Source: an uncultured Collinsella sp. (GTDB lineage Bacteria > Actinomycetota > Coriobacteriia > Coriobacteriales > Coriobacteriaceae). From it: a stretch of 56,352 nucleotides of DNA. The position numbers and the translations under genes are program-made. The notes beneath the pieces are model-generated. The model was not told where the DNA came from. It searched no databases and was given only the letters and a program-made list of their open reading frames with translations. Numbering within the stretch: the first letter of the stretch is position 1; the number at the start of each line of letters is the position of its first letter. The stretch is from the NCBI GenBank assembly GCA_958433005.1, contig CAUAWV010000011.1:1-56352 (forward strand), given 5' to 3'. This document shows positions 25,399 to 33,300 of the stretch, one piece after another.

Positions 25399-25737
25399 AT
25401 GAAGAAGATTACAGCGATTGTTCGTGCCGAGAAGCTTGAGGTTCTCAAAGATGCGCTGTTTGCGGCTGATGTTCGCGGCATGACCATCAACCAGGTGCAG
25501 GGCTGCGGCGCGCAGCATGGCTGGAAGGAATACGTGCGCGGCAACGAGCTGCTCGTCAACACGATCCCCAAGGTGCAGTTCACCCTCATCTGCGCCGACG
25601 AGCATGTCGACGGTATCGTTGACATTATCTGCAACGCCGCTCGCACCGGTGCCGTCGGCGACGGCAAGATTTGGGTCGAGCCGGTCGAAGAAGTCATCCG
25701 CATTCGCACCGGCGAACACGGCCCGGCCGCGGTGTAG
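25399..25737 (+). CDS. glnK: PII nitrogen regulatory protein
   Basis: Trimeric sensor of 2-oxoglutarate, ATP and ADP that blocks the Amt channel. The 112-residue protein aligns without gaps to E. coli PII up to the T-loop, with the B-loop TGAVGDGKI and the C-terminal RIRTGE. The T-loop reads GWKEYVRGNELLVNTIPKV, so position 51, the Tyr that is uridylylated or adenylylated in many bacteria, is Leu. Control by covalent modification at that site is therefore excluded. AGAGAGGA precedes the ATG. Context after amt is classic. Confidence 0.94.
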   Translation: MKKITAIVRAEKLEVLKDALFAADVRGMTINQVQGCGAQHGWKEYVRGNELLVNTIPKVQFTLICADEHVDGIVDIICNAARTGAVGDGKIWVEPVEEVIRIRTGEHGPAAV

Positions 25738-25751
25738 AATCGACCGTCTGC

Positions 25752-25803
25752 CATCCGCAACGTTAAAATGCTGCAATGAGGCACAAGACTTGCGTTGCGG
25801 ATG
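25752..25803. promoter_or_regulatory. Inverted repeat at the TetR gene start
   Basis: CATCCGCAACG at 25752-25762 and its exact complement at 25793-25803 flank 30 bases just before the TetR start at 25812. It may be an operator or an RNA hairpin over the leader. Confidence 0.4.
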
Positions 25804-25811
25804 GGCGGATT

Positions 25812-26474
25812 ATGGGTCGCAATAAATATCCCGAGGAGACGGTCGCGAAGATTCTCGACGCGGCACTGGAGCTATTCTGCGCACAGGGTTATGAGGGGAC
25901 GAGTATTCAAGATATCGTTGACCGTCTCGACGGCATGACCAAGGGCGCTGTCTATCATCACTTCAAGAGCAAAGAAGAGATTTTCAACGCCGCGTTTGAT
26001 CGGGCGATGACTCCGATTGTTGAGCACCGCCGCTCGATGCTTGGCGTCGGTAATATGACCGGAGCCCAAAAGCTCAAGCGACTGTACGCTCCCGAGTCCG
26101 TTGTTCCACAAATTGAGCTATGGGCACGTATGCGTCCTGCAGCAGATCCGGTAAAAAGCTCGCGCCTACTGGCGATGCAGTACCAGGGCTCATTTGACGA
26201 GTCGGCCGATGGCTGTCTCTTGCCAGTGATCGAGGAGGGCATCGCCGACGGCTCCATTGCGTGCGAATGCCCGCGCGAAGCGGCGGAGGCCGTATCGTTG
26301 TTGGCGAATCTTTGGCTGCTGCCATTGTTCCGTCCGCTCGAGCCCAAGGAGCGAATGCTCGCTCGCGCACAATGTTTGGCGCAGATGGCTGCCGCGGTGG
26401 GGCTCGATTTGGGTAATGAAGTGCTTCAGACAACGGCGCAGATTTGGGACGTATGGGACCGCGCCGGGTGGTAA
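25812..26474 (+). CDS. TetR-family transcriptional regulator
   Basis: A 220-residue repressor. The N-terminal HTH reads AKILDAALELFCAQGYEGTSIQDIV followed by GAVYHHFKSKEEIF, the standard TetR form. The C-terminal ligand domain is family-specific. Start at 25812 gives the normal TetR N-terminus; an ATG at 25776 would add 12 residues. Two matching palindromes between this gene and the MFS gene downstream are probably its operators. Confidence 0.88.
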   Translation: MGRNKYPEETVAKILDAALELFCAQGYEGTSIQDIVDRLDGMTKGAVYHHFKSKEEIFNAAFDRAMTPIVEHRRSMLGVGNMTGAQKLKRLYAPESVVPQIELWARMRPAADPVKSSRLLAMQYQGSFDESADGCLLPVIEEGIADGSIACECPREAAEAVSLLANLWLLPLFRPLEPKERMLARAQCLAQMAAAVGLDLGNEVLQTTAQIWDVWDRAGW

Positions 26475-26476
26475 TA

Positions 26477-26495
26477 TAGATACCAACGGTATGTA
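26477..26495. promoter_or_regulatory. TetR operator candidate 1
   Basis: The 19-bp site TAGATACCAACGGTATGTA is an imperfect palindrome right after the TetR stop codon. It shares its right half with site 2. Confidence 0.65.
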
Positions 26496-26541
26496 ATTGA
26501 TTTGTGAGGGTAGCCACGGCTGCCCTTTTCAAGTCATTAAA

Positions 26542-26560
26542 TACATACTAGTGGTATGTA
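26542..26560. promoter_or_regulatory. TetR operator candidate 2
   Basis: The 19-bp site TACATACTAGTGGTATGTA is a near-perfect palindrome, 65 bp from site 1 and 14 bp before the MFS start codon. Confidence 0.7.
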
Positions 26561-26574
26561 TAGGGGGTGGGCTT

Positions 26575-27837
26575 ATGGCTGGGCTGAGAGACGTCGGCGT
26601 CTCGTTGAAATCAAAAACAGTGCGGTCAATCAGGCTCGCGGAACTTCTGGTTGCGCAGCTGTGCACGTATTCGATGCTGTCGGCGCTGTGCTTTGCGTAT
26701 CCACTTTACTTGTTCGATTGCAGTGGATCGTCAACGTTATATGGCGCCGTCGTGGCGACGGCGTTCATACCCGGCGTACTCGCAACTCCGGCTGGTGGGA
26801 TCTTAGCGGATCGGGGAAGACACCGCGAGGTCCTCGTGTCCCTCGGCATTGCTCTGATGACTGCATCACTGCTGTCTATCCCCATGAAGCGCTCGTTGCC
26901 TCTTGCGGTCGTCGTAGTAGCGATACTTTGTGTTCAATATGGTGTTCAATCGCTGCTAAAGCCAATGCTCCAAATTGAGACGGTGCGTATGGCGGGTGAA
27001 GAGAAGGTTGAGCGGGCCACTGCATTGGTTTCGCAGATGACCATGGTGAGCAATATCTTGGGTCCTGTGGTCGGGACGGCAGTCTATGGGTGCTTTGGCA
27101 TCGATGCTCTTTGCACAACCGCGTCGGTGGCGTTTGCGATTTCAGCTCTCTTGTTTGGGGTCGCACTCAAGCAAAACGCCTCATCTGAAACGATGAGAGA
27201 CGGCGCGACTCGCACGACATGCCGAAACGATTTTCGGGAGTCGATTCGGTATCTGTTGCAAAATGCATCATTGGTCGCTGTGATTTTGCTTGCGGCAGTT
27301 TTGAACCTTGCGTTGGTTGGGCTAACGATTGGCGCTCCCATTATTGTTACAAAGCATCTCGGTATGCAATCGTCCTGCGTTGGGATAGTTGAGGTTGCTC
27401 TGGGCCTGGGTGGTCTTACCGGCAGTGGCTTGGTCGGCATTTGGCCGCATCGTTTTTCTTTCAATGGCATATGCCGATATGTTGCGATGATCTGTTTTGG
27501 AGTCGCGCCGATTATTGTTACGCTGCTGTTCGGCGTAGATGTATGCGTGTTCACCGTGTTTGCGGTTGGTTCGGCATGGGTCATGGTGTGGGCGAGCATT
27601 ACGTCGGTTGAAATCACCGCGTTTGTTCAGCGGGTAGCGCCGACTGAGCTCTGCGGAAAAGTGCTTTCGGTCGTTTACATGGTCCTTTCCTGCGCAACGC
27701 CTATCGGCCAATTGACGTACGGGGTTGCATATGATCGATGGACACCGGCGATTGTATTCGCAGCCATGTTGGCGGTGCTGACGTTGACGACGGCTCTGTT
27801 TTATCGGCTGAAAAATCGATTGCGGCGATTGTCTTAA
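26575..27837 (+). CDS. MFS transporter, probable drug efflux
   Basis: A 420-residue major facilitator with about 12 hydrophobic helices. The conserved loop between helices 2 and 3 reads GGILADRGRHREVLV, the motif A of the superfamily. It is most like drug:proton antiporters and macrolide-type efflux proteins. The ATG at 26575 has a G-rich ribosome-binding site and lies after the second operator; the frame runs up to 26497 but through the operators. Regulation by the adjacent TetR protein is likely. Substrate is unknown. Confidence 0.83.
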   Translation: MAGLRDVGVSLKSKTVRSIRLAELLVAQLCTYSMLSALCFAYPLYLFDCSGSSTLYGAVVATAFIPGVLATPAGGILADRGRHREVLVSLGIALMTASLLSIPMKRSLPLAVVVVAILCVQYGVQSLLKPMLQIETVRMAGEEKVERATALVSQMTMVSNILGPVVGTAVYGCFGIDALCTTASVAFAISALLFGVALKQNASSETMRDGATRTTCRNDFRESIRYLLQNASLVAVILLAAVLNLALVGLTIGAPIIVTKHLGMQSSCVGIVEVALGLGGLTGSGLVGIWPHRFSFNGICRYVAMICFGVAPIIVTLLFGVDVCVFTVFAVGSAWVMVWASITSVEITAFVQRVAPTELCGKVLSVVYMVLSCATPIGQLTYGVAYDRWTPAIVFAAMLAVLTLTTALFYRLKNRLRRLS

Positions 27838-27896
27838 CGCGCTGGGGCACCGTGAATTTGTGAAGGCGGTGGTACGCCGCGCCGGGACGGCATTGT

Positions 27897-27950
27897 TTGG
27901 ACATGCCTCTCCTTCGTCTACAATATCGGGCAGACGAAGGAGAGGCATGT
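27897..27950 (+). promoter_or_regulatory. Promoter embedded in a perfect palindrome
   Basis: A -35 TTGGAC (27897-27902), 16-bp spacer and -10 TACAAT (27919-27924) precede the HAD gene. Perfect 19-bp inverted arms at 27901-27919 and 27932-27950 enclose the -10, and the right arm contains the ribosome-binding site and the start codon. Confidence 0.65.
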
Positions 27951-28810
27951 CCATGATCAAGATGTTCGCGAGTGACTTAGACGGAACGCTGCTGAACGCC
28001 CTGCACGAGGCGGATGGGACCATCCGCCGCGCCATTCGCGAGCTGACTGAGGCTGGCCTGCACGTGGTTCCCGCGACTGGACGCTCGACGTTGCCGATCG
28101 GCGAGCATGGCTTTACGGGCTTGGCGCTTGACGCCTGCTGCTCCAATGGATCCATCGTGCGCGACAGCCATGGCGAGGTGCTCAAGACTTGGACCATCGA
28201 CCCGCAGGTCACTGAGGAACTGCTCAAGGCGTTCCCGGACATTTGCTTTGATTGCTCCACGCCCGATGGCATGTACTCGAGCGGTTCGTTCGAGATGCAT
28301 CAGGCGGGCTTTAAAAAGGACAGCCCCATCAAGCGTATTGTGATGCGCGGCATGCGTGCGCGCGGTGGGTATCACGAGGAGCAGTATTTCGACCAGTCGA
28401 TCGGTGACATCCTGCGCCACGATGTATGCAAGATCAATTGTCGCGTGACCTCGCCCGAGCTGGAGCGTGACCTTAAGGCCTATCTTGCCGAACGCTCGGA
28501 CCATGTGGTCAACGCGCCGTTCGATCCGGTGATGTTCGAGATCACGGACGTGGCGTGCAACAAGGGCGAGAGTGTGGCCTGGCTGGCGGGCTACTACGGT
28601 ATTGCCGAGGACGAGGTCGCGGTCTACGGCGACGGCGGCAACGACATCGCCATGCTCAAGCGTTTCCGCCACAGCTATGCGACCAAAAACGCTAGCGATG
28701 CAGCTAAGGCTGCTGCGAGCGCAACTATCGGCAGCTGCATGGTCCACGCCGTCCCCAAACACATGCTCGCCACCATGCATAAGCAGAGCTCCCGCACCAT
28801 CATTGAATAA
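27947..28810 (+). CDS. HAD-superfamily hydrolase, Cof type
   Basis: A 287-residue Cof-type phosphatase acting on sugar phosphates, nucleotides or cofactors. Motif I is FASDLDGTLL with nucleophile D10 and general acid D12, motif II is VPATGRS, and motif IV is VYGDGGNDIAML. The C2-type cap lies between. ATG at 27947 follows AAGGAGAGG; a second ATG two codons later is possible. The gene is alone with its own promoter and ends at a palindromic hairpin. Confidence 0.9.
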   Translation: MSMIKMFASDLDGTLLNALHEADGTIRRAIRELTEAGLHVVPATGRSTLPIGEHGFTGLALDACCSNGSIVRDSHGEVLKTWTIDPQVTEELLKAFPDICFDCSTPDGMYSSGSFEMHQAGFKKDSPIKRIVMRGMRARGGYHEEQYFDQSIGDILRHDVCKINCRVTSPELERDLKAYLAERSDHVVNAPFDPVMFEITDVACNKGESVAWLAGYYGIAEDEVAVYGDGGNDIAMLKRFRHSYATKNASDAAKAAASATIGSCMVHAVPKHMLATMHKQSSRTIIE

Positions 28811-28840
28811 TGTGACAAAGGGACTGTCCCTTTGTCACAT
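28810..28840. repeat. Perfect 31-bp palindrome, AAAGGG-core family
   Basis: ATGTGACAAAGGGAC and its exact complement around a single T, overlapping the HAD stop codon. It could act as a hairpin at the mRNA 3' end. Confidence 0.8.
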
Positions 28841-29187
28841 GGGAGATACCGGCTTTTGGCGTATAGGACTGTCACGCTTTCGCCACCAACAAATTTCGAG
28901 TTATTCGGCCTGTCGGAGGTCGTTAAATGGCTAAAGATGCCCTCTCGGGAACATTCATGCCTCTAATGGTGTTTGATTCGGTGACGTAAGTGCGCAAATG
29001 GGCATGTATACGCTCAAATAAGGACAAAAACCCTCAGATAATCCCGGCGGTGCATTTATACAAAACCAGTAGCGTGGCCGAATAAATCGAAAAATGTAGT
29101 TGGCAGTTCGGCGACAAGCTCGGGTATGGCAAAGGAACTGCTCCTTCGCCATACCCGAGCTCCGATCTTCTGAAATGCGAACAAACA
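28841..29187. repeat. Large imperfect palindrome and hairpin, no gene
   Basis: Segments 28881-28913 and 29074-29106 are inverted copies (CAAATTTCGAGTTATTCGGCC on one side), bounding an element of about 225 bp with no supported ORF. A second hairpin with 20-bp arms (29117-29136, 29142-29161; core GGCAAAGGA) follows and belongs to the AAAGGG-core family. Confidence 0.65.
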
Positions 29188-29217
29188 TTCGCATATCTAA
29201 CTGCGCTTTGATAGAAT
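29188..29217 (+). promoter_or_regulatory. Candidate promoter of the small-toxin mRNA
   Basis: TTCGCA (29188-29193), 18-bp spacer, TAGAAT (29212-29217). Transcription would begin near 29225, where the sequence GTTGACGGCAG starts. Confidence 0.5.
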
Positions 29218-29281
29218 CGGTATCGTTGACGGCAGTTCCATGTGCCGGGCAGCGCCCTCCATCTGATGGGAGGTGATGCCC

Positions 29282-29407
29282 ATGACCGATTTGATTGATT
29301 TCGTGAGGCTCCTGACCGCATTGGTCTCGCTTCTTACGACGCTTATCGGACTTTCCGAGGTACTCAAGCAACGCTCGAAGCGTAACAGAAGGGGTCGCCG
29401 CCGCTAA
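29282..29407 (+). CDS. 41-residue membrane peptide, candidate type I toxin
   Basis: A small ORF not resembling any family I can name. It has a strong GGGAGGTGA ribosome-binding site 6 bases before ATG. The peptide has one hydrophobic helix (about residues 7-24: FVRLLTALVSLLTTLIGL) and a very basic tail of 13 residues with eight Arg/Lys. That is the layout of type I toxins such as Fst and the holin-like toxins. The ribosome-binding site is covered by a hairpin (CCTCCATC-T-GATGGGAGG). Segments 29225-29235 and 29247-29256 in the leader are complementary to 29462-29472 and 29434-29443 past the ORF, so the mRNA ends can pair. Coding is inferred; no homologue was checked. Confidence 0.6.
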   Translation: MTDLIDFVRLLTALVSLLTTLIGLSEVLKQRSKRNRRGRRR

Positions 29408-29421
29408 GGCGTTGACCCCCT

Positions 29422-29470
29422 AAAACAAGCAACGGCGCTGCCCAGCCAGCTACAACTTGGGCTGCCGTCA
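29422..29470 (-). ncRNA. Candidate antisense RNA (type I antitoxin)
   Basis: A minus-strand promoter reads TTGTCC (29504-29499), 17-bp spacer, TAGAAT (29481-29476). The predicted RNA of about 50 nt begins near 29470. It forms a hairpin (GGCAGCCCA with TGGGCAGCGCC) and ends at TTGCTTGTTTT near 29422. It would be complementary to the 3' part of the toxin mRNA. Its 5' sequence GTTGACGGCAG is the same as the predicted 5' end of the toxin mRNA. Confidence 0.5.
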
Positions 29471-29523
29471 ACACTATTCTACCCATGAATGACATTTTGG
29501 ACAATCGGTAATGCCGCCGTGGG

Positions 29524-29554
29524 ATGTGACAAAGGGACTGCCCCCTCGTCACAT
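29524..29554. repeat. Short hairpin repeat, AAAGGG-core family (decayed)
   Basis: ATGTGACAAAGGGACTG with CTCGTCACAT. It is a worn copy of the palindrome at 28810. Confidence 0.65.
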
Positions 29555-29645
29555 TCTAAATATTGCCTTTACGTGTTGATACACACGGTGTGCAATAATA
29601 CTCGCACTGTGCAATAGCGCACAGGCTGAGTAACAAGGAGGACGC

Positions 29646-30356
29646 TTGTCCCAGCTCGAGAAATGCGATCGCAGGTCCCTTCGCTCGCAGCGTGCCCTTC
29701 GCCAGGCACTTGCTAGCGAGCTTGCCGAAAGCGGCGACCTTTCGCGCATTAATGTCGCGTCGCTCACCGAGCGCGCTGGCCTTACGCGTCGCACGTTCTA
29801 TTCGCACTACCGCGATATTCCCGACTTTATCAATCAAATCGAGGACGGCTTGCTGGCCGAGATTCGTGAGCGCATTGAGCTCATCACTGCAGCTCAGCTG
29901 CCCGATCTCTATCACAACATCGATGAGCTCGAGCCGGCGCCCGGTTCGGTTGAGCTGCTGCGTTATCTTGCGGCCAACCGCGACTTAATCGGTGCGCTGC
30001 TGGGTCCGGGCGGCGACCAGGCCTTCATTAAAAGGATTATCGACACCGCGCGTGAGGCTGTGGTGCCGCGTGCGCAGACGGGCATTTTGGGCCTGGCGCT
30101 GGGCACGTTCTTTGACTACTACGTTACCTACGTCGTGAGTGCCGAGGTCGGCATGATTCAGCGCTGGTTTGAGCGTGGGCTCACCGAATCGCCCGAGGCC
30201 ATGGCGCGCATTATGACGGTGCTCGCTTTTGTTCGCCCTGGTGACCTGTATGGCCAACCCATCGATATCAACGTGCCGGAATACGGCATGAAGCTATTGA
30301 ACTTGCAGCTCGAGGATGCGGCCGACACCGCCGCAACCGTCGAGTCCAACAACTAA
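29646..30356 (+). CDS. TetR-family transcriptional regulator
   Basis: A 236-residue regulator starting at TTG, chosen because AAGGAGG lies a few bases upstream and no ATG is near. The HTH is RQALASELAESGDLSRINVASLTERAGLTRRTFYSHYRDIPDF, which resembles the TetR/DhaS-type group. It ends 11 bases before the giant activator gene, so the two are cotranscribed. Two small palindromes upstream (CACACGGTGTG and GCACTGTGC, about 29582-29611) may be its operators. Confidence 0.87.
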   Translation: MSQLEKCDRRSLRSQRALRQALASELAESGDLSRINVASLTERAGLTRRTFYSHYRDIPDFINQIEDGLLAEIRERIELITAAQLPDLYHNIDELEPAPGSVELLRYLAANRDLIGALLGPGGDQAFIKRIIDTAREAVVPRAQTGILGLALGTFFDYYVTYVVSAEVGMIQRWFERGLTESPEAMARIMTVLAFVRPGDLYGQPIDINVPEYGMKLLNLQLEDAADTAATVESNN

Positions 30357-30367
30357 GAGGAGAGACA

Positions 30368-33300
30368 ATGAGCAAACTCGTCGAAGGCATTAAGGACCGT
30401 GTGGTCGCTGCCGCACGCGAGGCCGCGCCCGCCGTGGTGGATGCCGCGCAGAAGGCAGCGACTGCCGCTGCCGAGAAGGTCGCCGAGGCAGTTGCCGATG
30501 CCAAGAACACGGCAGGGGAGACGTCCATCGCTAGCGAGCCCGTCATCGCCGCCGAGCCCGTAGCCGCCGCCCAGGCCCCCGAAGGCGCGATCTTCAACCC
30601 CGACAACGCCCACGGCAACCTGCACCTGGGCATCGACGTGGGCTCCACTACCGTCAAGCTCGCCGTGCTCAACGACGACAACCAGATCGTCTACGCCAAG
30701 TACCAGCGCCATCACACCGACGTCCGTGCCTGCGCCCGCGACCTGTTTGAGGGTGCCGCGACCGTGCTGCCGACGGCCCAGATGACCTGCGCCATTACCG
30801 GCTCGGGCGGCCTGCTGCTGTCCCAGTGGCTCGACCTGGAGTTTGTCCAGGAGGTCATCGCCAGCAAACGCGCCGTCGAGACCCTTATCCCGGCCACCGA
30901 TGTCGCCATCGAGCTGGGCGGCGAGGACGCCAAGATCATCTACTTCGACAACGGCATTGAGCAGCGCATGAACGGCACCTGCGCCGGCGGCACGGGCGCG
31001 TTCATCGATCAGATGGCAACCCTGCTGCACACCGACGCGAGCGGCCTCAACAAGCTCGCGGCCAACGCCACCACCATCTATCCCATCGCCAGCCGCTGCG
31101 GCGTTTTTGCCAAGACCGACGTGCAGCCGCTGCTCAACGAAGGTGCCCGCCCCGAGGACGTGGCTGCCTCCATCTTCCAGGCCGTTGTGACCCAGACCAT
31201 CTCGGGTCTGGCGTGCGGTCGCCCCATCCGTGGCAACGTTGCCTTCCTGGGCGGCCCGCTGCAGTACCTCTCCGAGCTGCGCCATCGCTTCTACCTCACG
31301 CTCAACCTGGATGAGGAGCACCGTATCGTGCCCCAAAACGCCCACCTGTTTGTGGCGAGCGGCGCCGCCATGGCGCACGAGTCCAACAAGCTCAGCACGT
31401 TCCCGCAGCTCATCGAGGCTATCGACAGCCTGGGCGACACACAGGGTGCCGAGGTCGAGCGCCTGGATCCGCTCTTTGCCACCGACGAGGACTTTGCCGA
31501 GTTCAAGGGTCGCCACGACCAAGAAGTCGTCCCCAAGGGCAAGCTCGACGGCTACACCGGCCGCGTGTTCATTGGCATCGACGCCGGTTCCACCACCATG
31601 AAGGCCGCGCTCGTGGGCGAGGACGGCCAGCTGTTGCATACCTGGTACGGCAACAACAACGGTGACATCCTGGGCACGGCCAAGGTCATCATGGCCGATT
31701 TCTACAACCACATCCCCGCGGGCTGCACCATCGGCCACGTGACCACCACGGGCTACGGCGAGGCGCTGCTCATCGAGGCTCTCAAGGCCGATTCCGGCGA
31801 GATCGAGACCGTCGCGCACCTGCGCGGCGCCAAGGCGTTCCTGCCCGGCGTCGAGTTCATTCTGGACATTGGCGGCCAGGACATGAAGTGCCTGCGCGTC
31901 AAGGACGGCGTTATCGAGCACATCATGCTCAACGAGGCCTGCTCGTCGGGTTGCGGTAGCTTTATCGAGAGCTTCGCCGTCTCTATGAACATGGACGTGC
32001 GCGCGTTCGCCGATGCCGCCATCCATGCCAAGGCTCCCGTCGACCTGGGCAGTCGCTGCACGGTCTTTATGAACTCGCGCGTCAAGCAGGCGCAAAAGGA
32101 AGGCGCCACGGTGGGCGACATCGCGGCCGGTCTGTCCTATTCCGTCATCAAGAATGCCCTGTTCAAGGTCATTAAGCTGCGCGACCCCAAGGAGATCGGC
32201 AGTCAGGTGATCGTCCAGGGCGGCACCTTTATGTCCGACGCCACGCTGCGCGCGTTTGAGCAGCTCACCGGCGTTCATGCCGTGCGTCCCGACATCGCCG
32301 GCTGCATGGGCGCCTATGGTGCGGCCCTGCTCGCCCGCGATCGCGCCGGCGCCGACGGCACCTCGGCCATCCTCTCGGCCGAGGACATCGCGCACCTCGC
32401 TGTGACGCAAAAGCACGTCCGCTGCGGCCGTTGCTCTAACAACTGCCAGCTTACCGTCAACGACTTTGGCGGCGGCAGGCGCTTTATCACCGGTAACCGC
32501 TGCGAGAAGGGTGCTGGCCACAAAAAGCAGAAGACCGAGGCGCCCAACCTCTTCAAAAAGAAAAACGAGCTGCTCTTTAACCGCGAGGTGCTGAGCCCCG
32601 ACGAGGCCCCGCGTGGTACCGTGGGTATCCCGCGTGCACTCAACATGTACGAGAACTACCCCTTCTGGCACGCGTTCTTTACGCGCTTGGGCTTTAGCGT
32701 GCAGCTGTCCGACCAGTCGAGCAAGAAGACCTACCAGGCGGGCATCGAGTCCATGCCGTCCGAGAGCGTGTGCTATCCGGCCAAGATGAGCCATGGCCAC
32801 GTGATGAACCTCATCGACCGCGATGTCGACTTCATCTGGATGCCGTGCGTGCGCTGGGAGCGCAAGGAGGATCCGACGGCTGGCAACTGTTACAACTGCC
32901 CCATCGTCATGAGCTATCCGACGGCGCTGGCGCTCAATATTGACGAGATCCGCGAGCAGAACATCGAGTTCCTGTACCCGTTTGTGCCCTATCACGACAA
33001 GACCGAGCTCAAGCGCCGCCTGTATCAGGTGCTCGCCGTCGACCGTGTGGCCGATGCCGAGGCTGGTCGCGGTCGCGTGCGCGGTCCTAAAATCACGCGC
33101 TCCGAGGTCGATGCCGCCGTCAACGCTGCCTTTGAGGCCGATGCGCGTTTCCACGAGGACATCCAGACCATGGGCGAGGAGGCTCTTAAGTGGGTTGAGG
33201 ACCACGGCGGCCACGGCATTGTGCTCGCCGGCCGTCCCTATCACAACGACCCTGAGATCAACCACGCCCTGCCCGAGCTTATCTCGAGCTTTGGCTTTGC

